Assembly: GCA_050874585.1 (NCBI GenBank)
Contig: JBNMKZ010000001.1
Location: forward strand, 49,772 to 113,771
Source of the DNA: UBA1067 sp050874585
Lineage (GTDB): Bacteria; Verrucomicrobiota; Kiritimatiellia; RFP12; UBA1067
DNA length: 64,000 nt
Reading direction: 5' to 3'
A model generated the notes under the pieces. It searched no databases, was not told the origin of the DNA, and saw only the letters and a list, made by a program, of their open reading frames with translations. Within the stretch, counting starts at the first letter, position 1. Every line of letters starts with the position of its first letter. Of this stretch, positions 1-7,566 are shown piece by piece. Both the position numbers and the translations under genes were made by a program.

Positions 1-235
1 GGATGTTCTGCGCGACTTCACGGCGCAGGTCGCCCTCAACGCGGTAGTGATCCTGAATATAGGTCGTAATCGCGTGAATCTCATCCTGAGTGACGTCGTC
101 CGCCTTCTTCATCGGATCGACTTTGCAAGCCGCCAAAACATCGTCAGCGAGTTTCGGCCCGATACCATGGATATAACGGAGGGCGAAGCGAATGTGCTTC
201 TTGCCCGGAATATCCACACCCATCATTCTCGGCAT
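1..235 (-). CDS. rpsM: 30S ribosomal protein S13 (partial, N-terminal part)
   Basis: The gene starts at 235 on the minus strand and runs off the left edge, so about 78 residues are visible. They begin MPRMMGVDIPGKKH and contain the helix-turn segment GIGPKLADDVL typical of S13, the head protein of the small subunit that contacts the P-site tRNA and 5S/L5 bridge. It follows rpmJ by 23 bp, the usual bacterial order rpmJ-rpsM. It is probably transcribed from the promoter before rpmJ. Confidence 0.95.
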   Translation of the reverse strand, partial: MPRMMGVDIPGKKHIRFALRYIHGIGPKLADDVLAACKVDPMKKADDVTQDEIHAITTYIQDHYRVEGDLRREVAQNI

Positions 236-258
236 AGTTGTTTTACCTCTTTACTTTC

Positions 259-372
259 TCAGCCCTGACGCTGCTTATGGCGGGGGTTGGTGCAGATCAC
301 GCGCACCACGCCTTTGCGGCGAATGATGCGGCAGTTCTCGCAAATGCGACGAACGGAACTACGTACTTTCAT
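259..372 (-). CDS. rpmJ: 50S ribosomal protein L36
   Basis: This 37-residue protein begins MKVRSSVRRICENC and ends NPRHKQRQG. It has the zinc-ribbon ligands of the C+ form of L36: Cys11, Cys14, Cys27 and His32. It is a basic large-subunit protein. It is the first gene after a clear extended -10 promoter at 410-439 and precedes rpsM, which matches the standard alpha/spc operon junction. Confidence 0.96.
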   Translation of the reverse strand: MKVRSSVRRICENCRIIRRKGVVRVICTNPRHKQRQG

Positions 373-409
373 TGTTATTTTACTCTTTTGAGTGGTCGAA
401 TGAGCGCAT

Positions 410-439
410 ATTATACCAAAAAGTGCGCCGTTTGTGCAA
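410..439 (-). promoter_or_regulatory. Promoter of rpmJ-rpsM
   Basis: On the minus strand a -35 box TTGCAC (434-439) and a -10 box TATAAT (410-415) are 18 bp apart. The -10 is extended by TGG, giving TGGTATAAT, a form that recurs in front of many genes here. The spacing to rpmJ leaves about 35 nt of leader. Confidence 0.7.
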
Positions 440-520
440 GGGGTCGGCGAATTTTCCCTATTTTCGTCATGCGGGCACCCAAATGGCGCGGCAGAAATGG
501 GCGAAGATTCCGCCCGCGCG

Positions 521-558
521 CGAAAATGCGGGGGCTTGCCGTGACAAGCAAGCCCCGC
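521..558 (-). terminator. Rho-independent terminator of the metal ATPase operon
   Basis: On the minus strand GCGGGGCTTGC pairs with GCAAGCCCCCGC (one G bulged) around a short loop and is followed by ATTTTCG. It lies 14 bp downstream of the ATPase stop codon, so it should end the csoR-ATPase transcript. Confidence 0.75.
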
Positions 559-571
559 AAATCGGCAACCG

Positions 572-2224
572 TCAGCGCAGGCGACGATCGTAGAGAAGTG
601 CCGCGTTCAGCACGACCAGAATCGACCCGCCGTTATGGACAAGCGCACCGACAACGGGCGTCATGATGCCCAGCACGCCGAGCAGGACCGCGACGAAGTT
701 GATGCTCATCGACAGCGTGATGTTGAAGCGAATCGTCCGCAGGCAAGCAAGCGCCAGCCGCTTCACATAGGCGACGGACGCAATGTCATCGTTCATGATG
801 GCAATGTCACTCGCCTCCGCCGCGACATCAGTGCCAGCACCCGCCATGGCGATTCCAACATCGGCGTATTTCATCGCCGCCGCGTCGTTCACCCCGTCAC
901 CGACCATGGCAACGCGACGCCCGGCCGCCGTCAGCGACCGCACGGCCTCAACCTTCTCCTCGGGCAGGAGATCCGCACGAACCTCGCCAATTCCACAAGC
1001 AAAGGCGTACTTCTCAGCAATCTCGCGGTGATCGCCCGTCAAAAGGATGGACTTGACACCCAGTTCGGACAGCCGCCTGACCGTTGCGGGGGCCGTCTCG
1101 CGGAGCTCGTCCGCCACATCCATCTTCTCACCCGCCAGAATGCGTCCGTCCGCATCGCGGGCCAGTGCGTTGGCCCACGTGCCCTTCGTAATCGTCCCCG
1201 TCTTGTCAAAGGTGACGGTGTTGACCGCGCCCATCCGCTCAAGTGCCTCGCCCGTCTTAATCAGAACACCGCGCTTCGTCGCCTGCCCAATCGCCGCCAT
1301 GATTGAGGTCGGCGTCGCCAGGGCCAATGCGCACGGGCAGAACGTCACGAGCACCGTCACGGCACGCGTCAGGCTGTTGTGGAGCTCCACGCCCAGCGCC
1401 CAGTAACAGACGGCGAACGTAACGACGGCAACACCAAGAGCCGAGGGGACGAGAATGGCCGCCCAACGGTCCGCCAGCCGCTGCATGGGAGCCTTGTGGT
1501 TGTTCGCCTCATTGACAAGTCGGACAATCTTCGCAAGGCTGGTGTCCGCACCAACCGCCGTCGCCCGAATCTCAATCTGGCCGTAGCGGTTCAGCGTTCC
1601 CGTGAACACGCGGTCACCCACCACCTTCCGGACAGGAAGCGATTCGCCCGTCACAATCGACTGGTCGACCGTCGTCTCGCCCTTCGTCACGATGCCATCG
1701 CAAGGGAAGGACTCCCCGGGGCGCACCGAAACGACCGTCCCGACGGAAATGTCCTTGCGGACGGCGTCCTTCAGCCGAATCAGTGCCTTGACACCCTTTG
1801 AGGCCCGTCCAACCGTGAAATCCTCCAGTTTCTCGCCAATCGCCATGATGAACGCCACTTCGCCAGCGGCAAAGAACTCGCCAATCGCCAGCGCGGCAAT
1901 CATGGCCATCGTGATGAGAAGAGCCGACGTAATCCTGTGGTTCACGAGAAGCGTCCGAATGGCCTGGTAGGCAATCGGCAATCCGCACAGAAGGACGGCA
2001 ATCAGCGCCGGATCCCACCAGGGCGAGGCCTCACCACAGCCCATGCCGCCCGCCTTCACGTGGACTATCAACCCCATCAGCACACAGGCACCGCTGATGA
2101 CGATCGTTCGCCAGGACTCCAGACGCTCGCACAAGCGGGCGATCTTGGCATCCACACGCGCCCAGCCCGTCTTTTCCTCCTCAAGGTGACACGCGCCACC
2201 GCCGCCGCAACAACAGCAACCCAT
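572..2224 (-). CDS. P1B-type heavy-metal ATPase lacking a recognisable nucleotide-binding domain
   Basis: Residues for the 550-aa form starting at 2224, just after the repressor gene. The N-terminus MGCCCCGGGGACH is a Cys/His cluster instead of an HMA domain. The actuator motif TGES (about 192), the transmembrane CPC in TFCPCALALATP (about 297), the phosphorylated Asp in DKTGT (340), TGD (396) and GDGVND (443) are all present, so the metal-pumping P-type core is clear. Only about 55 residues separate DKTGT from TGD, against roughly 140-150 in family members, and the SEHP-type histidine motif is absent. The N-domain therefore seems missing in frame. Coupling to a CsoR-type repressor suggests copper export, but the C-terminal segment LVHNGGSILVVLNAALL also resembles zinc/cadmium pumps. 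It may be a degenerate pump, an assembly artefact, or a real minimal form. Confidence 0.85.
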   Translation of the reverse strand: MGCCCCGGGGACHLEEEKTGWARVDAKIARLCERLESWRTIVISGACVLMGLIVHVKAGGMGCGEASPWWDPALIAVLLCGLPIAYQAIRTLLVNHRITSALLITMAMIAALAIGEFFAAGEVAFIMAIGEKLEDFTVGRASKGVKALIRLKDAVRKDISVGTVVSVRPGESFPCDGIVTKGETTVDQSIVTGESLPVRKVVGDRVFTGTLNRYGQIEIRATAVGADTSLAKIVRLVNEANNHKAPMQRLADRWAAILVPSALGVAVVTFAVCYWALGVELHNSLTRAVTVLVTFCPCALALATPTSIMAAIGQATKRGVLIKTGEALERMGAVNTVTFDKTGTITKGTWANALARDADGRILAGEKMDVADELRETAPATVRRLSELGVKSILLTGDHREIAEKYAFACGIGEVRADLLPEEKVEAVRSLTAAGRRVAMVGDGVNDAAAMKYADVGIAMAGAGTDVAAEASDIAIMNDDIASVAYVKRLALACLRTIRFNITLSMSINFVAVLLGVLGIMTPVVGALVHNGGSILVVLNAALLYDRRLR

Positions 2225-2237
2225 TGCCCGCCCCCAA

Positions 2238-2516
2238 TCACTTGATGCCGACGTACTGCTCAAGGGAATCGGTGAAGTTGTCGATCGCCTCATCGGCGTG
2301 ACCCTCCTCAATTCCCTTACGGACGCAGTGCCCGAGATGTCCCTCAAGAATCAACAGCCCGATGCGATGCAGGGCCGCATCCGCCGCGTTGATCTGAATC
2401 ATGATGTCCTCGCACTTCGCCGCGTCATCCTCAACCATCCGCCGAATCGCGGCAATCTGCCCCATGACGCGATTGAGGCGGATGACGAGTTTCTTCTGGT
2501 CATAACAGTCTTTCAT
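2238..2516 (-). CDS. csoR: CsoR/FrmR-family metal-sensing transcriptional repressor
   Basis: This small all-helical repressor (92 aa from ATG 2516; an ATG at 2531 would add five residues) reads LNRVMGQIAAIRRMVEDD early and HLGHCVRKGI late, both typical of the family. The Cys in KCEDIM and the His-x-x-x-Cys of HLGHC correspond to the copper ligands Cys/His/Cys of CsoR. Such repressors release DNA when Cu(I) binds. The next gene downstream, 13 bp away, is a metal P-type ATPase. A palindrome with a central G tract overlaps the promoter and is the likely operator. The shorter start has AAAGGA spaced properly before it. Confidence 0.85.
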   Translation of the reverse strand: MKDCYDQKKLVIRLNRVMGQIAAIRRMVEDDAAKCEDIMIQINAADAALHRIGLLILEGHLGHCVRKGIEEGHADEAIDNFTDSLEQYVGIK

Positions 2517-2557
2517 GTCGTTCCTTTCCATTGTCCCTTCAAGTGGGAACGGCGCAT

Positions 2558-2587
2558 ATTATACTATAGGGGGGTATAGTATGTCAA
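2558..2587 (-). promoter_or_regulatory. csoR promoter with an overlapping palindromic operator
   Basis: On the minus strand TTGACA (2582-2587) and TATAAT (2558-2563) are both perfect and lie 18 bp apart. The spacer contains the palindrome ATACTATA-CCCCCC-TATAGTAT (2561-2582, arms of 8 bp). G/C tracts flanked by inverted AT-rich repeats are characteristic of CsoR-family operators. A repressor bound here would block RNA polymerase directly and give autoregulation plus control of the ATPase. Confidence 0.8.
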
Positions 2588-2610
2588 TAGGACGAAGTCG
2601 TGCGGTAGAG

Positions 2611-2651
2611 GGGAAAAAGAAAGGGCCGCCCCGAACCCGGGACGACCCTTT
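2611..2651 (-). terminator. Terminator after rpmA
   Basis: On the minus strand AAAGGGTCGTCCCG pairs with CGGGGCGGCCCTTT (two G-U pairs) and is followed by CTTTTTCCC. It is 20 bp downstream of the rpmA stop codon and also separates this operon from csoR. Confidence 0.85.
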
Positions 2652-2671
2652 GCCTCTTTGTCGGAGGGGAC

Positions 2672-2908
2672 TTAGCCCTCGACAATCGTGACGACCTTGC
2701 CGTCCTTGATGAACTTCACCTTGCCGTCCTTAAGGGCGAAGAGGGTGAAATCACGGCCCTGGCCGACGTTCTTGCCGGGGTGGATCTTCGTGCCGCGCTG
2801 GCGAACGATGATCGAACCGACGGTGAGCTTCTGCCCGTCATAGGCCTTGACACCGAGGTACTTCGGATTGGAATCGCGACCGTTACGCGCTGATGCGGAT
2901 GTTGCCAT
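2672..2908 (-). CDS. rpmA: 50S ribosomal protein L27
   Basis: This 78-residue protein has the L27 core GRDSNPKYLGVKAYDG, GSIIVRQRGTK and HPGKNVGQGRDFTLFA. L27 reaches the peptidyl-transferase centre through its N-terminal tail, which here begins MATSASARNG without a Firmicutes-type cleavable extension. It lies 12 bp after rplU behind a strong AAGGAGG ribosome-binding site, the conserved rplU-rpmA pair, and ends in a terminator. Confidence 0.97.
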   Translation of the reverse strand: MATSASARNGRDSNPKYLGVKAYDGQKLTVGSIIVRQRGTKIHPGKNVGQGRDFTLFALKDGKVKFIKDGKVVTIVEG

Positions 2909-2920
2909 TTCGATTCCTCC

Positions 2921-3235
2921 TTAGGCGATTGCCTTGACCGTTGCCACGGTGATGGACTGACGATGACCAACCAGACGACGCGAACCTTTCCGGCGCTTCG
3001 CCTTGAAGTTGAGAACCTTCTTGCCGCGCTTGACACCATCAACGGTCAGCGTGACCTTGGCACCCTCCACATAGGGGGCTCCGACCTTCAGGGTCGTCCC
3101 GTCGGAAACGGCGCAAACCGTATCCAGAACGGCATCCTGACCCGCCTCGACCGCGATCTTTTCAATCTCGATCTTATCACCGACGTGAACAAGCGTCTGC
3201 TTGCCGCCGGTCTCGAGAACAGCGTATGCTTCCAT
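2921..3235 (-). CDS. rplU: 50S ribosomal protein L21
   Basis: The 104-aa protein begins MEAYAVLETGGKQTLVHVGD and contains the L21 signature KAKRRKGSRRLVGHRQ near the C-terminus, where it binds 23S rRNA. Length and order with rpmA are standard. A sigma70-like promoter lies about 65 bp upstream. obgE, often the third gene of this operon, is instead located at 48461-49618. Confidence 0.97.
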   Translation of the reverse strand: MEAYAVLETGGKQTLVHVGDKIEIEKIAVEAGQDAVLDTVCAVSDGTTLKVGAPYVEGAKVTLTVDGVKRGKKVLNFKAKRRKGSRRLVGHRQSITVATVKAIA

Positions 3236-3300
3236 TTTCTAACCTTTTCTTTCCGTCTTCCTTGTGGAGACCCATTCCCCACGAAAGACTGGAAGCGTAT

Positions 3301-3330
3301 AGTATATCTGATTTCGTCCCAAACTGTCAA
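3301..3330 (-). promoter_or_regulatory. Promoter of rplU-rpmA
   Basis: On the minus strand TTGACA (3325-3330) and TATACT (3301-3306) are 18 bp apart. The leader to rplU is about 60 nt. Confidence 0.7.
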
Positions 3331-3387
3331 TCCCCCCCCACCCACCCACGAACTGGAGGAAGGGGATTGCGCACTTAAAGTACAGAG

Positions 3388-4038
3388 TTAATTATCGCCA
3401 TTAAGCTTCGCCATCTGTTGGAAGTCGCGCTCGACCTGCTCGTTGGTGACGAACCGAATGGCGCGCCAACCGGCGGCCTCCGCCCCACCGACATTCGCCT
3501 CCACATCATCGACGAAGACGAGTTCGGACGCAGGCAGGCAGATTCGCATCCTCAGCAGCTCGTAAATCTCGTGCTGGGGCTTGTACAACCCAACTTCACC
3601 GGAAATCACCAGCGCATCGCCAAGTTCAATGAAATCCGCAAAATGCTGACGGAAAAGCGGCGCGAACTCGGGGGACATATTGGTCAGGATGCCAATGCGG
3701 TAGCCCGCAGCCTTCAGCTCCCGCATCCAGGCAAGCGTACGCTCGTTACGATAGAGCCAGCTCGAACGATCAACCTCGGCAATCCGATTGAGGTCCGTGG
3801 ATGAAATCGTCAGCCCGGCATCCGCCCAAATCTTGGCGTACATCTCCGCAAGCGTGAAGAACCCCGCGTCATGTTGGCAACGATACCGCGCAAAGCCCTT
3901 CTCTATCACATCCCATGAAATGCCGAGCGAATCGGTCAGGGGGCGCAACCGCTCCGGCATCACCGATGTCGTCATCACTCCACCAAAGTCAAAGACAACC
4001 GCGCCAATATGCGAATCTTTCTCAAGGTTCCGTTCCAT
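3388..4038 (-). CDS. HAD-superfamily hydrolase
   Basis: Start at 4038 is chosen because GGAGGA precedes it and it clears the stop of the upstream trkH-like gene by 22 bp; the protein is 216 aa. Motif I is VVFDFGGVMT (FDFGGV replaces the common DxDGT, so the second Asp is Gly), motif II is ILTNMS, the Lys of motif III lies in GLYKP, and motif IV is FVDDVEANV. This pattern matches the YihX/epoxide-hydrolase-N-like group of haloacid-dehalogenase phosphatases that act on small phosphorylated substrates. The specific substrate cannot be told. It is the last gene of the pal-tat-trkH run. Confidence 0.85.
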   Translation of the reverse strand: MERNLEKDSHIGAVVFDFGGVMTTSVMPERLRPLTDSLGISWDVIEKGFARYRCQHDAGFFTLAEMYAKIWADAGLTISSTDLNRIAEVDRSSWLYRNERTLAWMRELKAAGYRIGILTNMSPEFAPLFRQHFADFIELGDALVISGEVGLYKPQHEIYELLRMRICLPASELVFVDDVEANVGGAEAAGWRAIRFVTNEQVERDFQQMAKLNGDN

Positions 4039-4060
4039 CTCACCAATCCTCCTCGACTGT

Positions 4061-5374
4061 TCAGCCAATGACAAGTTCCTCACTCGGATAGCGCACCCGG
4101 CTGTGCGATTCCCTGTCGCCAATCATCATGACGACCGTCAATGCGCCCAGTCGCCCAATCAGCATCGCCACCATGATGACGCACTTCCCCGCTGTCGAAA
4201 GCCGCGCCGTCGTATCGCCCATCGACAGTCCCGTCGTCGTAATTGCCGAGACCGCCTCGAAGAAAAGCGCATCGGATGCAATGCCCGAATCGCCCTCCGT
4301 CACAAGCAGCGCACCAATCACGCAGACAGTCAGCGCAATCAGGGCCATGAAAATGACGAGCGCCTCACGAACAATGTCAGTCGGGACGACGCGGCGATAG
4401 ACCACCGTCTCCGATTCGCCGCGACACATGGCCAGCAGCGTGTAAATCAAGACCGCCAATGTCGTCACCTTGATGCCAGCAGCGGCCGAACCGGGCGCAC
4501 CTCCAATGAACATCAGGTTCGCGTAGATGAGCCGCGTCAAGGGACTCAAGTCCTCCGTCGGCACCACGCAAAATCCGCAAGTCCGCGGCGTCACCGCCTG
4601 GTAGAAGCCGACCCAAAGCTTTTCGCCCAGAGCAAAGCCCTTCAAGGCCCCATTCCATTCCAAGGCAAGAAAGACCCCAAAGGCAATCAACAGCAAGTAA
4701 AGGGACATCCGCAGGACAACCTTCGTGTGCAAGGTCAGCCGCCCCCGCCCACCGGACGTCCGCCGCAGGAACTTGAATGTGCACAGATTGTAGATAACAA
4801 GAAAGCCGATGCCACCGAGAATGGCTTCCACCGCCAGCGTCAGGATGACGAATGGATCGGACGCAAAACAGGCAATCGAATCAGTCCGCAAGCCGAACCC
4901 GGCGTTGCAGAAACTCATAATGGAATAGTAGATGCTTTGGTAGACATCATGCAGGCTAAAGTAGAGGGCCACCGCACCAGCCGTCTCAATCACGAGCATC
5001 GAGCCGACAACCCAGCAAATCAGGCCTCGAAGCCCCTGAACTTCAGCAACACCGTAGGCGTTCATCAGCGAGAACTCACGCGTCAGCGAAAGCCGCCGTC
5101 CAACGGCAATCATCAGGAACGTGCCGAAAGTCATCAGCCCAAGACATCCGACCTCAGCCAGCACCAACAGAACAATCTGCCCAACTCGCGAATACTCAAG
5201 CGCAATGTCGACCGAGCAAAGCCCCGTCACGCAGACCGCCGAACACGAGGTAAAGAGCGCCGTCATCGGGTCGCCCCACGTGTGTGCGACACGCGCCCAC
5301 GGACTGCATAGCAAAATCGCGCCGACAAGAATCAGCGCGACAAAACCGAGGGCAACCGAACAGCGGTTCCTCAC
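4061..5374 (-). CDS. TrkH/KtrB-family potassium uptake channel subunit
   Basis: The 437-aa protein is highly hydrophobic and has the four pore-loop signatures of the superfamily of K+ transporters: SAVCVTGL, FCNAGFGL, TPRTCGF and ITTTGLS, with the filter glycine in each. Length fits KtrB (about 450) better than TrkH (about 480). The GTG start at 5374 overlaps the tatC stop (GTGA) and suggests translational coupling; an ATG at 5401 is possible but lies deep in tatC. No TrkA/KtrA regulatory gene is adjacent, so the cytoplasmic partner must be encoded elsewhere. Confidence 0.88.
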   Translation of the reverse strand: MRNRCSVALGFVALILVGAILLCSPWARVAHTWGDPMTALFTSCSAVCVTGLCSVDIALEYSRVGQIVLLVLAEVGCLGLMTFGTFLMIAVGRRLSLTREFSLMNAYGVAEVQGLRGLICWVVGSMLVIETAGAVALYFSLHDVYQSIYYSIMSFCNAGFGLRTDSIACFASDPFVILTLAVEAILGGIGFLVIYNLCTFKFLRRTSGGRGRLTLHTKVVLRMSLYLLLIAFGVFLALEWNGALKGFALGEKLWVGFYQAVTPRTCGFCVVPTEDLSPLTRLIYANLMFIGGAPGSAAAGIKVTTLAVLIYTLLAMCRGESETVVYRRVVPTDIVREALVIFMALIALTVCVIGALLVTEGDSGIASDALFFEAVSAITTTGLSMGDTTARLSTAGKCVIMVAMLIGRLGALTVVMMIGDRESHSRVRYPSEELVIG

Positions 5375-6117
5375 GCCTTCTCCTTCAGCCAAATCGCCCA
5401 AATCGACAGTTCATAGAGCAGGCAAAGCGGAAGGGCCATGATAATCTGGCTCATGGGGTCGGGCGGCGTCAGGAACATCGCGAGCGCAAACGCCATCACG
5501 ACCGCAATGCGCCGCTTGGCACGAAGCCCCGCGCTGGTGACGATGCCGAACCAGCCAAGCACGAACAGCACGAGCGGCATCTGAAAGACCATGCCGAACG
5601 CAATGACGGTCTTCAGCACAATGGAAATGTAGCCTTCTATCCGGATTGTCGTCACGGGTAGGCCCACCCACGCGTTGATGGACTGGAAGGCCGTCACCAC
5701 GAGCGGCAGGGTCTTCTCGTAGGCCAATCCCACACCCACCGTGAAAAGCGCCGTCCCCGAGACGAGAATCGACATCAGGACAAACTTCTCCCGTCTCGTC
5801 AGGGCTGGAAAGACAAAGCGGAGGATGGAGTAGACGATAAACGGGAATGCAAGCGCTGTCCCACCCCAAACGGCAATGGACATCATCGTCGAGAACCCGC
5901 TCGTCAGGTCAAGGCCCTGAAGCATTTCCTCACTCGTCGCCGCCGGACTCTTCAGCCACTGCAAGATCTGCGGGGAGAAGACACCTGCGACAACGACACA
6001 AATCGCCCACGAAATCGCCGCGAACACGAGCATGTCGCGCAAGGCGAGAAGATGCTCCAGCAGAGGGCGCGGCGGATCGTTGCGCTGGTCAGGATTCGCG
6101 ATGTGGGGAATCTTCAT
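5371..6117 (-). CDS. tatC: Sec-independent (Tat) translocase subunit TatC
   Basis: This 248-residue membrane protein has the usual six hydrophobic segments. LLEHLLALRDML near the N-terminus corresponds to the conserved LxELRxRL element that binds the twin-arginine signal, and the motif PFIVYSILRFVFPALTRREK precedes the third segment. TatC recognises folded Tat substrates. It overlaps the upstream tatA/B gene by 29 bp and the downstream channel gene by 4 bp. A probable Tat substrate is encoded at 22068-23510. Confidence 0.95.
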   Translation of the reverse strand: MKIPHIANPDQRNDPPRPLLEHLLALRDMLVFAAISWAICVVVAGVFSPQILQWLKSPAATSEEMLQGLDLTSGFSTMMSIAVWGGTALAFPFIVYSILRFVFPALTRREKFVLMSILVSGTALFTVGVGLAYEKTLPLVVTAFQSINAWVGLPVTTIRIEGYISIVLKTVIAFGMVFQMPLVLFVLGWFGIVTSAGLRAKRRIAVVMAFALAMFLTPPDPMSQIIMALPLCLLYELSIWAIWLKEKA

Positions 6118-6418
6118 GGTCTATCGCCTGCGGCTCGGCCGAAGCCTCGTTGCCGTCTATCTTGAACGCATCCTGTGCAGCCTGCTCGACATCCTGCGCC
6201 GCCCGTCCGGCCTCCCGGGCCGCACGGGAGAACTCCGAATCCATGTCCAGGAGCTGCCGCTTGAAATTTTCCGCAGCGCGGCGGAACCGCGCATAGTACT
6301 GCCCGAACTTGCGCGCCACTTCGGGCAAGCGCTTCGGCCCGACGACAATAAGAATGACGGCGAGCAGGACAAGCCACTCGCCGGCACCCGCATCGCTGAA
6401 GATAAACGCAAGCGTCAT
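6089..6418 (-). CDS. Tat translocase TatA/TatB-family protein
   Basis: A single N-terminal membrane segment (EWLVLLAVILIVVG) is followed at once by the hinge and amphipathic helix GPKRLPEVARKFGQYYARF, the hallmark of TatA/B. The charged 109-aa protein continues into a helical tail rich in Ala, Glu and Arg. Pro after the GPK hinge and a rather long tail are compatible with TatB, but the two families are not separable from this sequence alone. It is the first tat gene, 15 bp downstream of the pal stop. Confidence 0.9.
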   Translation of the reverse strand: MTLAFIFSDAGAGEWLVLLAVILIVVGPKRLPEVARKFGQYYARFRRAAENFKRQLLDMDSEFSRAAREAGRAAQDVEQAAQDAFKIDGNEASAEPQAIDHEDSPHRES

Positions 6419-6433
6419 CGGCAGCGACGGACT

Positions 6434-7009
6434 TTACTTCGCCTGGTAGATGACGAACTCACCGCGGCGGTTCTTCGCCCACGCCGATTCGTCATGACCC
6501 TCAACGGCCGGACGCTCCTCGCCGTTGCTCCGCGTCTGAATGCGGTCGGGCGAGATGCCGTTCTGCACCAAATAGCCGCGCAGGATAATCGCACGGTTTT
6601 CACCAAGGGACATGTTGTACTCGTTGGAGCCGCGCTCGTCGCAGTTGCCCTCAATGACAACCACGCGGTCGGTCTTCTCGGAGAGGTGCTGCGTCACCGC
6701 GTCAATTTTCGAAATCTCGCCCGAGGGGACGACCGTCGAGTCAAAGCCGAAATAGACAGGCTCGAAGGCAACGTCCGTGCACTTTGCGTAGATGTCCTCA
6801 AAGCGGCGCTCACCCGCGTCGGAAATGGAACCGGACTGCGCCTGCGAAATCGCATCGTCGTCGCTCGTCGAAATATCCGACACCTGGGCAGAATCGTCAG
6901 CCCCCGCACCAGCGCCGCCCGCGCCCTTGCTCGCCTTGTCATACTTGCATCCCGTCGTCGCGAATGCGAGCGAAACAGCCAAAACTGCCATAACTGTCGT
7001 GAACTTCAT
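6434..7009 (-). CDS. pal: Peptidoglycan-associated lipoprotein (OmpA-C domain)
   Basis: A signal peptide ends with the lipobox FATTGC (Cys at about 20). After a Gly/Ala/Asp-rich linker comes an OmpA-like domain: VYFGFDSTVVP, VVIEGNCDERGSNEYNMSLGENRA and RIQTRSNGEERPAV, including the Asp and Arg that hold diaminopimelate of peptidoglycan. Pal tethers the outer membrane to the wall as part of Tol-Pal. Its partner tolB is here but 50 kb away at 56482-57618. It leads an operon with tatA/B and tatC. Confidence 0.92.
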   Translation of the reverse strand: MKFTTVMAVLAVSLAFATTGCKYDKASKGAGGAGAGADDSAQVSDISTSDDDAISQAQSGSISDAGERRFEDIYAKCTDVAFEPVYFGFDSTVVPSGEISKIDAVTQHLSEKTDRVVVIEGNCDERGSNEYNMSLGENRAIILRGYLVQNGISPDRIQTRSNGEERPAVEGHDESAWAKNRRGEFVIYQAK

Positions 7010-7566
7010 TGCCTGATCTCCTTATTACTGGAAATTATTTGCGTATATGATACCGAATCCCCCGTTGAAAATCAAGGGGGAAAATACCCGCAGCAACATT
7101 CGTGAACGTCCATGGGGGAAGACGATCAATCTCCGTCTTCACGCGGCAGTTTTGGACTGGGCACACCCCCCAAAAAAGCCGCGACGATCCCCTTTTCGCC
7201 GCGCAAGGAATGGATGACATTCAAGCCGAAGAAACATTTACTCCTCATTTTCTCACATTTCGAGGCAATTTTGGCGACATTTTGATTTTGGCCGAATTTC
7301 CACCGTTGACAGCGGCGACTCGGATTTGTTAAAGTATTCTTGTCGACCGCGATGGATCCGTAGTGATCCGGTCGACGCCTGAGGGCTCTGCGGGTCTCCT
7401 TATATTGACTCCGCCGCGAGAGCCGCTCCCCTTCTGTGAAAGGGCGGGCAAGGGTTTCACGGGGTGTTTTCCGGCGCGTACGAGAGCCGCCTTTGGGCCT
7501 CCGCGAACCGGGTTAGATGAATCAAAATAGTTGAAGAACAAGAAAATCATTAGAAGGAAGATTAGT
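7010..7566. other. Divergent intergenic region with a structured leader before the HU-like gene
   Basis: The left part holds the pal promoter. On the plus strand TTGACA (7306-7311) and TAAAGT (7330-7335), 18 bp apart, form a likely promoter. About 225 nt of leader follow. It contains a stem with arms GTCGACC (7342-7348) and GGTCGAC (7370-7376) enclosing a second short stem, then a GC-rich stretch with the hairpin GTGAAA-TTTCAC, and it turns AT-rich just before the gene. I recognise no riboswitch class in it. Nothing coding is evident. Confidence 0.55.
7047..7075 (-). promoter_or_regulatory. Promoter of the pal-tat operon
   Basis: On the minus strand TTGATT (7070-7075) and TATCAT (7047-7052) are exactly 17 bp apart, with about 35 nt of leader and GGAGAT before the pal start. 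Confidence 0.55.

Noticed and set aside
572..2347. Longer start of the ATPase at 2347
   Set aside because: It would run through the end of the repressor gene; ATG 2224 gives a sensible Cys-rich N-terminus 13 bp after the repressor stop.
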